Below are positions 47,649-55,390 of a DNA stretch of 64,000 nucleotides, in pieces (the first letter of the stretch is position 1; the number at the start of each line of letters is the position of its first letter). The DNA comes from Thermococcus aggregans (GTDB taxonomy: Archaea > Methanobacteriota_B > Thermococci > Thermococcales > Thermococcaceae). The notes beneath the pieces are model-generated. The model was not told the origin of the DNA, did no database searches, and was given only the letters and a program-made list of their open reading frames with translations. The stretch lies in assembly GCF_024022995.1 (NCBI RefSeq), contig NZ_CP099582.1, forward strand, positions 1,539,054 to 1,603,053, given 5' to 3'. The position numbers and the translations under genes are program-made.

Positions 47649-47962
47649 TTCCTTCACCCCGTTAGCTTTACAAAGGTTAATGCGAAGGAGGAGTTATAAC
47701 TTTTCCCTTCTTCATTTGCCGACTTGGACATCGGCGTTTGTTAAATCAACCAATGGTTTTGAACAGTAGTTGAACAAGAAGAAGTGAAACCTTTGCATTT
47801 ATTTCATGAGGTTCTCTGAAAAAGCACTTGCGCAAGGAGTATAGTCATATAGTCTTAAGTTTGGATTTCGTAGAGAACCCAACCAACTGTAGTTGGCTAA
47901 AAATGGAGCGCTTATGAAGATAATCATATTGTCTCTTTAAGAACAGTTTTGAGAAAATTTCT
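47649..47962. other. intergenic region with inverted repeats, no gene seen
   Basis: About 310 bases between acdA and tRNA-Leu. It contains an eight-base inverted repeat, GGTTCTCT (47810-47817) and AGAGAACC (47872-47879), and right after it a hairpin CCAACT-GT-AGTTGG (47883-47896). No open frame, promoter or guide-RNA boxes could be defined on either strand with confidence. Confidence 0.4.
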
Positions 47963-48050
47963 TGGTGCGGGGGCGGGGATTTGAACCCCGGAACCCCTAC
48001 GGGAGTGGATCTTGAGTCCACCGCCTTTGACCAGGCTCGGCAACCCCCGC
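47963..48050 (-). tRNA. tRNA-Leu (anticodon CAA)
   Basis: A class II tRNA of 88 bases with encoded CCA. The acceptor stem is GCGGGGG/CCCCCGC. The anticodon loop is CTCAAGA, giving CAA, closed by a TGGA/TCCA-type stem. A long variable arm (CTCCCGTAGGGGTT region) confirms leucine. A TATA-like box TTTTTAAAAC lies upstream near 48090-48100 on the minus strand. No intron. Confidence 0.96.
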
Positions 48051-48244
48051 ATGTGCGAAGGGCTTCATCCTTCTATACACTTTTTCGGTTTTAAAAACCT
48101 TATGGTCAAGGGGTTATTACCTTTAAGGTTTTAGCGAGGTTCTTCAAGACAGGGCTCTCTCGAAGGGAAACTAACAATAGAAGAGCACAAAAAATTCTGA
48201 AACCAGCAAGAGAAGACTGAGCTTTCCATGAAAACTAACTGCGT

Positions 48245-48928
48245 CTAACGCTCCAGCTTTTTAACTCCTTCTTTTGTTCCCACTAGTACAATATCTGCTA
48301 TATCTGCGAAGATGCCGTTTTCGACGACTCCTGGAATGTTGTTTAACTCGATCTCCATGTCAAGCGGGTCTTCGATTCTTTCAAACTTTGCGTCGAGGAT
48401 AAAGTTCCCGTTGTCAGTTATCACGGGGCCATCTTTTTTGACACCCATTCTGAGCTCAGCCGTTGCGTTGAAGACTTCAAGCTCTTCCTTTATTGCTCTC
48501 CAAGCGGCAGGGATAACTTCTATGGGGACGGGCATTTTTTGACCAAGGTATTCCACAAGTTTGCTCTCATCCACAAGCACTATGAACGTTCCAGCTCTGT
48601 ATTCGATGATCTTCTCCATCGTTAATGCGGCACCTCTGCCCTTAATGAGATTTAGGTGTTGATCAACTTCATCTGCGCCATCGATTGCTATGTCAATTGC
48701 ATCGACTTCATCAAGGCTCACAACCGGAACTCCGCTCTCAAGGGCTAAAAGGCGTGATTGGTGTGATGTAGGGATACCATAGACGTCTTCAAGTTCCCCT
48801 GTCATCAGCTTTTTTCCCAGCATTTGAATGAAGTAGGCGGTTGTAGAACCAGTACCTAACCCAATTATCATGTCATCGTCAACGTACTTTAAAGCCTCTT
48901 TGGCGACCATTCTTTTTAGTTCTTCCAT
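48245..48928 (-). CDS. rpiA: ribose-5-phosphate isomerase A
   Basis: This 227-residue enzyme interconverts ribose 5-phosphate and ribulose 5-phosphate, linking the ribulose monophosphate route of archaea to nucleotide synthesis. Motifs: IGLGTGSTTAYF (phosphate loop), DIAIDGADEVD (catalytic aspartates), LIKGRGAALTMEKI and VDESKLVEYLG. It is the last gene of a five-gene minus-strand cluster and starts three bases after the EMC6-like gene, with AGGGGATGATGG as ribosome site. Confidence 0.95.
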   Translation of the reverse strand: MEELKRMVAKEALKYVDDDMIIGLGTGSTTAYFIQMLGKKLMTGELEDVYGIPTSHQSRLLALESGVPVVSLDEVDAIDIAIDGADEVDQHLNLIKGRGAALTMEKIIEYRAGTFIVLVDESKLVEYLGQKMPVPIEVIPAAWRAIKEELEVFNATAELRMGVKKDGPVITDNGNFILDAKFERIEDPLDMEIELNNIPGVVENGIFADIADIVLVGTKEGVKKLER

Positions 48929-48931
48929 CCA

Positions 48932-49258
48932 TCATCCCCTCGTTAGGTTATAAAGAAGGGATTGGTTTGAATAAAACTTTGGCTCGGGCTGCAGAATGAG
49001 GTTATAGCTAAAGATTGTGAAGTACAGCCAGAACAGTAAAAATCCCCAGAATCCTTTTCTGAGTAGGACTCTTTCATCTTTCAGCTCATCCGGGAGGTCT
49101 TTAACAAGGGCCATAACGACTTTTGGTGAGATCAAATACAGCAGTAAGCCTACTACATACCCCATCTGGGCTTGAGTTGATAATACTCCACTCACTATCC
49201 CTGCTACTGCCCCAATTGCGTAAAATATGAGCGACATCTTGTTTTCGACATTCACCAT
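48932..49258 (-). CDS. EMC6-like small membrane protein
   Basis: This is a protein of 108 residues with three hydrophobic helices (SLIFYAIGAVAGIVSGVLS, MGYVVGLLLYLISPKVVMAL and GFWGFLLFWLYFTIFSYNLIL). The pattern resembles archaeal proteins related to the EMC6 subunit of the eukaryotic membrane insertase complex. That relationship is remembered, not computed here. AGGTGGTAA precedes ATG 49258. It lies between the threonine synthase-like gene and rpiA on the same strand, three bases from rpiA. Confidence 0.7.
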   Translation of the reverse strand: MVNVENKMSLIFYAIGAVAGIVSGVLSTQAQMGYVVGLLLYLISPKVVMALVKDLPDELKDERVLLRKGFWGFLLFWLYFTIFSYNLILQPEPKFYSNQSLLYNLTRG

Positions 49259-49304
49259 TTACCACCTAAAACTTAGTTTAAGGGTTTATTTAAAATACTT
49301 TCCA

Positions 49305-50636
49305 TCACTCCTCGAAGTTCTCTAGCAATCGTTCCCCCTTTTCAGTAAGCTTGTAATAGACTCTTCTTCCCCTTTTGTATGCCTCTTCTATCAATCCTAA
49401 CGCCTCAAGTTCCTTTATGTGCTGATAGACGGCCTGATACTTCATTGGCTTTTCGAGATTTTCCCAAATCTCGTAGCCATACATGGGCTTTTCTCTCAAG
49501 AGCTTTAATATTTTGAGCTTTGTCCCACCAATTGAAAAGCGCTCCCTTTCCTCGACATAGTAGCTCTTTAATCCCGAACCCGTGACAACTAGAGCCACTT
49601 TGTCTCCCTTCTCAAAATACCCGTTTTCGTGAAGTTTCAACAGAGCCGGGATAACAACAGCTGAAGAATACTCGGCAAAAACGCCTTCCTTGGTAAGGGC
49701 TCTTTCTCCAAAGTCGAGTTCATCTTCGCTCACAACAACAGCCGTACCACCGCTTTCCTTAACGGCCCTTATTGCAAGCTCCTTATTTACCGGGTCTTTA
49801 ACGTACAGACCTAGCGCTTTAGTGAACTCTCTCTTGCCTTCTATTCCCAGTATCTCGGCTGCTATTGGAGAACAGTTTTCAGTCTGCACAGCAATTAGCT
49901 TGGGAATCTCTTCAATAACCCCAATTTCCAAAAGCTCTTTAAATCCTTTGTAAATGCTGTAGAGATTACTCCCACTCCCAGTTGGGACGATGACGTGGGT
50001 GGGGTTTATTTCCTCCCACAGCTCAAAGGCAATTGTTTTCTGCCCTTCAAGTCCGATTATGTTGTTTTCAGGAGTTATGTCGTAGAGGCCGTTTAACCGG
50101 GAGAGCTCTTTTGCATATTCTATACACTCATCAACGCTCTCGCCATAGCGAATTATCTTAGCTCCGAAAGCTATCATTTGAATGAGCTTTCCCTTATCAA
50201 CTTTCTTTGGAACAACAACAAATGCTTCTTTATTGGCTCTTGCGGCATAAGCGGCCAAAGATGCCGCTGCGTTACCATCGCTTGCAACTATGAAGCCATT
50301 ATCCGCATAGGGCAAACCGTAAGAAACTCCTACTGTGGCGAGCCGATCTCTAAATGAACCTGTTGGGTTCCTAGTTTCATCTTTAATAAACACATCCACT
50401 CCAAGCTTCTCACTGATTTTTGCTTTAACTAAAGGCGTGCCGCCTTCTTTTAGGGAAATTATTTTGGCTACACCGGGAAGAAGCTCCTTGTATCTCCATA
50501 CGCCCCTTTCCCTGTGTTTCCACTTACTAACATCTACCCTAGAATAATCATATGATATTTCAAGGAAGGCCCCACAGGAGCATCGGGGAGGAACGATCTG
50601 CCTGTACTCCTTTCCACACTTGGGACACTTTATCAT
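49305..50636 (-). CDS. threonine synthase-like protein fused to a PadR-like wHTH, PLP lysine replaced
   Basis: This is a protein of 443 residues. An N-terminal zinc ribbon (CPKCGKEYRQ and CSCGAF) leads into a fold-type II PLP-enzyme domain resembling threonine synthase: GGTPLVKAKISEKLG, SDGNAAASLAAYAA and the phosphate loop VPTGSGSNLYS. At the position of the PLP lysine (normally GSFKDR) it reads TGSFRDR, confirmed by the AGA codon, so the usual Schiff base cannot form. From about residue 370 a PadR-like winged helix is fused (LKILKLLREKPMYGYEIWE, YQAVYQHIKELEALGLI, RRVYYKLTEKG). It may be a sensor-regulator derived from the enzyme, or an enzyme with a different lysine. GGTGGGT precedes ATG 50636. 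Confidence 0.8.
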   Translation of the reverse strand: MIKCPKCGKEYRQIVPPRCSCGAFLEISYDYSRVDVSKWKHRERGVWRYKELLPGVAKIISLKEGGTPLVKAKISEKLGVDVFIKDETRNPTGSFRDRLATVGVSYGLPYADNGFIVASDGNAAASLAAYAARANKEAFVVVPKKVDKGKLIQMIAFGAKIIRYGESVDECIEYAKELSRLNGLYDITPENNIIGLEGQKTIAFELWEEINPTHVIVPTGSGSNLYSIYKGFKELLEIGVIEEIPKLIAVQTENCSPIAAEILGIEGKREFTKALGLYVKDPVNKELAIRAVKESGGTAVVVSEDELDFGERALTKEGVFAEYSSAVVIPALLKLHENGYFEKGDKVALVVTGSGLKSYYVEERERFSIGGTKLKILKLLREKPMYGYEIWENLEKPMKYQAVYQHIKELEALGLIEEAYKRGRRVYYKLTEKGERLLENFEE

Positions 50637-50675
50637 TATACCCACCAAAAAAGAATGTTAAAGAAAATCAAAGTA

Positions 50676-52631
50676 TCACTTCAACCTGATAGCATCGAGG
50701 TTGTTGGGAGCCCTTGTGGAAATGCCAAACTTCTTGTGGATGCTTGAAGCAAGGTCAAGACATTTCTGGGGTTCTCCGTGGACTGTTATTACTCTCTCTG
50801 GTCTTGGCTTTACCCTTGCAACATAGCTCATTAGCTCCCTTCTATCAGCGTGACCTGAGAATCCATCTATGGTGTGGATTTCCATGTTTACTTGGATAAC
50901 TTCTGTCTTTCCGCCTTCGCCTACCATGGGTATCTCCCTTAAGCCTCTTTGAACTTGTCTGCCCAGAGTTCCCTCTGCCTGGTAGCTTACGAATATCAGT
51001 GAGTTCCTTGGGTCTGGGGCAAGGTGCTTAAAGTACTCTACGCTCGGCCCTCCTACCAGCATACCGGAGGATGCTATGATTATTGCAGGTTCTTCACTTT
51101 CTATTATGTCTTTCCTCTCATTTGCATTTGCGACTGGCTTGAATATCTCATTTAAGAACGGGTTGTAGCCTTCGTGAAATATCTGGTTTCTCAGGTTTTT
51201 GCTTAGGTATTCTGGGTATGCTGTGTGAATTGCCGTTGCCTCCCATATCATACCATCTAGGTATATCGGGACATCCAAGCCGCCTACTCTCGCGTACTCC
51301 TCGAGGGCTATCATTATTTCTTGGGCTCTTCCAACCGCCATTGCGGGGATGAGAACTTTTCCTTTACGCTTGATTGTGTGGAGAATAACCTCGATAAGCC
51401 GTTTTTCAGCTTCGTCTCTCGGCATCTGATAGTCTTTGCTTCCTCCATAGGTTGACTCCATTACCAAGGTCTCAAGTCTTGGGAACTTTGCATTTGCTGG
51501 TTCAAAGAGTCTCGTTGGAATGAACTTGAAGTCTCCGGTAACCGCTACGTTGTGGAGACCGTTTCCAATGTGCAGGTGAACTATTGAGGAGCCGAGAATG
51601 TGGCCTGCGTTGTGGAGGGTAAGTCTCAAATCTGGCGATATGTCTCTGACCTCTCCGTAGTCGAGGGTTATTGTGTGCTTAACAACTTCTTTTATGTCTC
51701 TAGGCCTATAAAGTGGATCAAGGCCGCTGCTCTGCTGTATTTCAATGAAGTCCTTTTGAAGGAGAACCATTAAGTCCCTAGTAGGTGGAGTTGTGTAAAT
51801 AGGCCCGTCAAATAGGTTGTATCTGAAGAGATAAGGCAGCAAACCAGAGTGGTCGAGGTGTGCGTGGGTAATTATTATTGCATCCAAAAGCCCCTCCTTA
51901 AGGACGTAGGTAAACTCAGGGGCATCAAAGTGTGGGAAGCCCTTCTTGGGGTCGTTTAATGCCGCGACGTTTACACCAAAGTCAACCAGTACAAAGCTCT
52001 CATTTGTTTGGAGCAGAAGGGCACTCCTTCCAACTTCTCTAAATCCTCCAAGTCCAGTTATCCTTATCCAATCACTCTTGAGCTCTGGCTTCCTATAGAT
52101 GTTTCTTCCAACTTGTCTCAAGAACTTTCTTCTATCCTTGCTCTCGGACTGCAAAATACTTCTAATAGAATATATGGTCTGGGACTGTATAGGAGGAGTT
52201 CTAACAACTTTCGGCGCCCAATAAACTTTCTGAGCTATCTTTCTGAGCGTCTCTCCGTTTTTTCCAATTACCAGTCCTGGCTTTTTAGCTTCGATTATTA
52301 CCTCTCCCACAGAGGGGTCAAAACTTATATTCGTTATTTCCGCTTCTGGTGGGACTATCTGCTTAATCAACTCTTCGGCTTTTTCAGGAGGGAGAAGAAC
52401 GTCTGGGTCAGGCCTCACACTAATTCTCTTTTTGAGAACCTTTGCGAGATTTTTTATGAGCTCCCCATCCTGCATTACAACTTCAGGGTTTTTTACATAA
52501 ATAACAAGCTCCGGTCCTTCAAATTCAACTTCAGTTATCTTGGCTTCCTTAGGTATCATTTGGTTAATAATCTCTCTAATTTCTTTTAGAATCTCATCAA
52601 CGTTTGTCTCTCTTTTTATCACACTAACCAC
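50676..52631 (-). CDS. fttA: FttA/aCPSF1, beta-CASP transcription termination ribonuclease
   Basis: This is a 651-residue protein with two N-terminal KH domains (first about residues 10-70, second around GLVIGKNGETLRKIAQ), then a metallo-beta-lactamase domain with HAHLDHSG, HNAGHILGSS and AVTGDFKFIPTR, and a beta-CASP domain ending GFSGHADRRELM and TVHGEP. Archaeal FttA cleaves nascent RNA and terminates transcription. The chosen GTG at 52631 reproduces the N-terminal length of Thermococcus homologs; GTG 52622 after GGGGTGG is an alternative. The gene begins nine bases after psmB, a linkage I recall from other Thermococcales. Confidence 0.95.
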   Translation of the reverse strand: MVSVIKRETNVDEILKEIREIINQMIPKEAKITEVEFEGPELVIYVKNPEVVMQDGELIKNLAKVLKKRISVRPDPDVLLPPEKAEELIKQIVPPEAEITNISFDPSVGEVIIEAKKPGLVIGKNGETLRKIAQKVYWAPKVVRTPPIQSQTIYSIRSILQSESKDRRKFLRQVGRNIYRKPELKSDWIRITGLGGFREVGRSALLLQTNESFVLVDFGVNVAALNDPKKGFPHFDAPEFTYVLKEGLLDAIIITHAHLDHSGLLPYLFRYNLFDGPIYTTPPTRDLMVLLQKDFIEIQQSSGLDPLYRPRDIKEVVKHTITLDYGEVRDISPDLRLTLHNAGHILGSSIVHLHIGNGLHNVAVTGDFKFIPTRLFEPANAKFPRLETLVMESTYGGSKDYQMPRDEAEKRLIEVILHTIKRKGKVLIPAMAVGRAQEIMIALEEYARVGGLDVPIYLDGMIWEATAIHTAYPEYLSKNLRNQIFHEGYNPFLNEIFKPVANANERKDIIESEEPAIIIASSGMLVGGPSVEYFKHLAPDPRNSLIFVSYQAEGTLGRQVQRGLREIPMVGEGGKTEVIQVNMEIHTIDGFSGHADRRELMSYVARVKPRPERVITVHGEPQKCLDLASSIHKKFGISTRAPNNLDAIRLK

Positions 52632-52640
52632 CCCATAGAA

Positions 52641-53264
52641 TCAAAGCTTTTTAATTATTTTCTCGACTTCTTCTCTAGAAAGTTCTCTATAACCTTCTTT
52701 TGTAATAACAACGACCATTATACCATCCCCGGTAAAGACATCTCTTTTTATTGCGGTGTTTATGGCTTTTATGGCTAATTTAACGCCTTTTTTAACGTCC
52801 ATATTTTCGTCATATTCATTATCCAAAATGGAGTATGCAAACTCCATACCAGAACCTGCGGAAACGTACTTATCTTCAGTAATTCCTCCAACCATGTCAA
52901 TTGAATACAGGCTTGGCTTTTCATTGTAACCTCCCACTAAAAACCAGCCAAAATATGGGAAGTACCTTCTCTCGCTTAAGATGTTGGAAGTTAGCGTTGC
53001 TAGAGCCTTTGTCGTCATCTCCTTGCCAACTCTTGCCTTGTAAAGCTTTGCTTCTGCCCTTAAAAGTCTTACAAGGCTCAGTATGTCGCCAACACTTCCA
53101 GCTCCTGCTAAAGCTAGATGATCGTCTATCTGGAATATCTTGGTGACCTCCTTGGATATGACCATGTTGCCAAGTGAAGCCCTCATGTCCGCAGCTAAGA
53201 CTACCCCGTCCTTACAAACAATGCCTACTGTTGTTGTCCCTTTAATTTTGTCCAAAGCCAACAC
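52641..53264 (-). CDS. psmB: proteasome beta subunit precursor
   Basis: This 207-residue subunit forms the catalytic rings of the 20S proteasome. A short propeptide ends at KIKG and is expected to be removed to expose the catalytic threonine of [21 protein letters not shown]; the lysine of the active site and the [14 protein letters not shown] motif are also present. The start is not settled: GTG 53264, TTG 53261 or TTG 53255 are all in frame, and AAGGGGTG sits at 53271-53264. First gene of the psmB-fttA cluster; the promoter should lie in 53265-53400. Confidence 0.94.
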   Translation of the reverse strand: MLALDKIKGTTTVGIVCKDGVVLAADMRASLGNMVISKEVTKIFQIDDHLALAGAGSVGDILSLVRLLRAEAKLYKARVGKEMTTKALATLTSNILSERRYFPYFGWFLVGGYNEKPSLYSIDMVGGITEDKYVSAGSGMEFAYSILDNEYDENMDVKKGVKLAIKAINTAIKRDVFTGDGIMVVVITKEGYRELSREEVEKIIKKL

Positions 53265-53424
53265 CCCTTCAGGATACTCGTTTTGTCTGAGAATAGAAAC
53301 AAATCGTTACAAGGGAGGTTTGACTGAGAGAGTATTTAAAGTTTTCGCAAAGCAACATGGGTTGTCTCCTCTCCAGAGGGGCAGTTAAAGAAAAAGCTTT
53401 TATTCCATGAAATGTTTTACCTCG

Positions 53425-53457
53425 TGAAAGCCTTGCCCTTTAGGGCGGGGATGCAGA
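53425..53457 (+). repeat. degenerate copy of a transposon-end-like hairpin motif
   Basis: GCCTTGCCCTTTAGGGCGGG, with following ATGCAGAG, resembles the motif at 53786-53819 (AACCCTCGCCTTTCAAGGCG with GGGAGGAGGTCAG). Both hold a small stem of the type GCCCTTTAGGGC and the same G-run downstream, in the same orientation, about 360 bases apart. It may mark the second edge of the element, or a second, older insertion end. Confidence 0.4.
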
Positions 53458-53509
53458 GATTCTAAAATCGGCATTCGAATAGAAACTTTTTTGAACTCTT
53501 GCAATGTAA

Positions 53510-53820
53510 TAGGGCCTTGGAAAGTCCATCAAAGAACAACCCGATGAGATGAGGGGTTTCATGTTACCCTCCAGCATTGGAGGGATGACGCCGTAAGGCG
53601 TCCCTTCAAAACTGCCTCTCGGCAGTTGAAAACTCTGGAGGGTGGCCTTTAAACCATAACCCCAATCCGCTCTGCGGTAGGGGTAACGGGCCCTAGACCG
53701 GGCCTGCGGGCTGAACCGAAACCGGCAACGGGAGTAGGTTATGGGCCCGCAAACCTTCCCGCCACTGGCGAGGGGTTAACTAGTTGGAACCCTCGCCTTT
53801 CAAGGCGGGGAGGAGGTCAG
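53510..53820 (+). ncRNA. orphan structured element with IS605/TnpB-type terminal hairpin
   Basis: About 310 bases with no open frame but dense, GC-rich base pairing in an AT-rich genome. An outer stem ACCCTCCAG (53565-53573)/CTGGAGGGT (53634-53642) encloses two hairpins, GACGCC-GTAA-GGCGTC (53586-53601) and AACTGCC-TCTC-GGCAGTT (53609-53626). A second hairpin, ACCCC..CCGC/GCGG..GGGGT (53658-53683), and a stem TGCGGGC/GCCCGCA (53704-53750) follow. The 3' end carries CGCCTTTCAAGGCG followed by GGGAGGAGGTCAG, which resembles right ends of IS200/IS605-type elements, whose TnpB guide (omega) RNA lies at that end. No tnpA or tnpB is present nearby. It may be a stripped, nonautonomous element or a domesticated RNA; the identity is inference. 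Confidence 0.55.
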
Positions 53821-53850
53821 AATAGTGTAGCCACTAGGGGGTATGATAAA

Positions 53851-54582
53851 ATGGGTGTTGAGAAAGTCCCAAAATACGACATACCGGTAAAGAAAGTTGA
53901 ATATGTTTTTATTGAGCTCGAAAAGATGAAGCCTCACGAACAGCTCGTCCAGAAAGAGCTTGAAGCATTTATTGAAAGCGTCACTGGTTCCGGCATCTTT
54001 TGGAAGCCCATGCTTTTGGCAAAAGTTCCTGGAGAAGATATGTACCTTATCGTTGACGGTCACCACAGATGGGCGGGCTTGGAGAAGCTTGGAGCAAAGA
54101 GAGCACCCTCAGTAATTCTTGACTATTTCAGTGATGATGTTAAAGTTTACACATGGTATCCAGCTTTCAAGGGAAGCCTTGAAAAGGTTCTTGAGAGGCT
54201 CAAGGCTGAAGGTCTTGAGGTCATGGAGGATCCAGAGGCCGAAGAAAAAGCCGAAAGAGGGGAGATAGCCTTCGCTCTCATTGGAAAAGAGAAAAGCTTT
54301 GCTATTCCGGGGGCACTTGAAGAACAAAAGAAGGTCAGCAAAGTTCTTGATGAAATGAGCGTGGAAGGCGAGATAGAGCTGATATACTACGGTCTCAAAG
54401 AAGATGCAAGGGAAGACATGGACAAGGGCGAAATCGATTATGTCTTTATCAGAAAGGCTCCAACCAAGGAAGAAGTCATGGAGCTTGTAAAGAGAGGAGA
54501 AGTCTACTCACCAAAGACAACCAGACACGTTCTACCGTTTATTCCCGACAAAATCGATGTGAAGCTTGAAGATCTGTTCTGA
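53851..54582 (+). CDS. serK: ADP-dependent free serine kinase
   Basis: This 243-residue enzyme phosphorylates free serine with ADP to give O-phosphoserine for cysteine synthesis; it is known from Thermococcus. The ParB/Srx-like core contains the catalytic glutamate E30 in MKPHEQLV and the binding motif D69-G-H-H in IVDGHHRWAG. The sequence is nearly the same as SerK of T. kodakarensis as I recall. The GGGGGTATGAT ribosome-site region precedes the ATG. It starts about 30 bases after the structured element at 53510-53820 and shares no operon with other cysteine genes in this window. Confidence 0.94.
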   Translation: MGVEKVPKYDIPVKKVEYVFIELEKMKPHEQLVQKELEAFIESVTGSGIFWKPMLLAKVPGEDMYLIVDGHHRWAGLEKLGAKRAPSVILDYFSDDVKVYTWYPAFKGSLEKVLERLKAEGLEVMEDPEAEEKAERGEIAFALIGKEKSFAIPGALEEQKKVSKVLDEMSVEGEIELIYYGLKEDAREDMDKGEIDYVFIRKAPTKEEVMELVKRGEVYSPKTTRHVLPFIPDKIDVKLEDLF

Positions 54583-54632
54583 TGTTCTCTTTTTTCCAAA
54601 ACTTTTTATTACTTCTCCCCAATATTTCCCAG

Positions 54633-54690
54633 TCGATGATGATGGATCAACCGGCTGAAAGATGATGATGTCTAGCCTATCTGAGATGCA
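54633..54690 (+). ncRNA. C/D box guide sRNA with guide to the 5' end of 16S rRNA
   Basis: A canonical archaeal double-guide box C/D sRNA: C box ATGATGA (54636-54642), 12-base guide TGGATCAACCGG (54643-54654), D' box CTGA (54655-54658), 3-base spacer, C' box ATGATGA (54662-54668), 12-base guide TGTCTAGCCTAT (54669-54680) and D box CTGA (54681-54684). The first guide is complementary over 11 bases to CCGGTTGATCC at the extreme 5' end of archaeal 16S rRNA; by the N+5 rule it would direct 2'-O-methylation of the first U of CCGGUU. I could not place the second guide. A TATA-like CTTTTTATT (54603-54611) about 25 bases upstream gives a matching promoter. Confidence 0.9.
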
Positions 54691-54704
54691 TCAGAGGGAT
54701 AGAA

Positions 54705-55370
54705 ATGTTAAAGGCGTTGATATTTGACGTTGATGAAACCCTTGTCTATTATGAAAACTACGATGGTAAAGAGTGGTTTGAGAAGTGGGGAAAGAAGGAA
54801 ATAGAAAAACTCAACGTTAGTGTGGACTTTGAAACTTATAAGAAAATGGTTAAAGGTGAACTACCGCGAAGCTGGGTTGAAACGCTGGGAGTTAATCATG
54901 TGGAATTTTGGAAAGCTATAGACAAGGCGAATCTTGAATACAGAAAATGGGCTGCAAAGCACGGGCTAATAAAGGCCTTTCCCGATGTTGATGTTCTAAA
55001 GGACTTAAAACGCATGGGCTTAAAAATGGCTGCCGTTAGCAACGCTTCTCAAGATTGTACTGAGTTCGTGCTGGAGCTGTTTGATCTAAAAAAGTATTTT
55101 GACGTAATCTTTGGGAAAGATTACAGCTACCTTGATGGGGCTAAGCCAAGTCCATATCTCATAAACAAAGTCCTCAATGCCCTTAGAGTGTCTCCAAAAG
55201 AAGCCCTTGTTGTAGGAGATTCTCTCTCAGATATAATAGCCGCACACAGGGCTGAAGTTAAGGTAGTGCAGGTTATGAGGTTTGGAAAAGTGGAAGGCGC
55301 AGATTATTATGTAAAAGACCTGAGGGAACTTCTTTACTTGGTGCGCTCATTGATGGATAAGGATTTATAA
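54705..55370 (+). CDS. HAD family hydrolase
   Basis: This is a protein of 221 residues of the haloacid-dehalogenase superfamily. Motif I is FDVDETLVY with the nucleophilic aspartate, motif II is AVSNAS, motif III the lysine in DGAKPSPY, and motif IV is VVGDSLSDIIAA. An inserted helical cap follows motif I. Substrate is probably a small phosphate ester; sequence gives no more. GAGGGA precedes the ATG. The gene starts just after the C/D box RNA, which could share its transcript, and its stop codon lies inside the TATA box of the H/ACA RNA. Confidence 0.85.
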   Translation: MLKALIFDVDETLVYYENYDGKEWFEKWGKKEIEKLNVSVDFETYKKMVKGELPRSWVETLGVNHVEFWKAIDKANLEYRKWAAKHGLIKAFPDVDVLKDLKRMGLKMAAVSNASQDCTEFVLELFDLKKYFDVIFGKDYSYLDGAKPSPYLINKVLNALRVSPKEALVVGDSLSDIIAAHRAEVKVVQVMRFGKVEGADYYVKDLRELLYLVRSLMDKDL

Positions 55371-55373
55371 AGG
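55364..55373 (+). promoter_or_regulatory. promoter of the H/ACA RNA within the HAD gene end
   Basis: GATTTATAAAG overlaps the last codons and stop of the HAD gene. Its distance to 55391 (about 25 bases) is what an archaeal TATA box needs for a start at the first base of the H/ACA RNA basal stem. Confidence 0.55.
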
Positions 55374-55390
55374 GTTGTCCTAATTTACAA

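Noticed and set aside
53510-53820. RNase P RNA candidate, because of a GGAAAGTCC string near 53517
   Set aside because: The later conserved regions (an AGAUGAAUG-like and ACAGAA-like segment at the 3' end) are absent and the terminal hairpin motif fits a transposon end better.
53510-53820. Signal recognition particle RNA candidate, because of high GC and nested stems
   Set aside because: The conserved SRP helix 8 loop sequences (GGAAGGGAGCAG-like) are not found.
53425-53820. Intact IS605 insertion sequence
   Set aside because: No tnpA or tnpB reading frame exists on either strand within or near the element.
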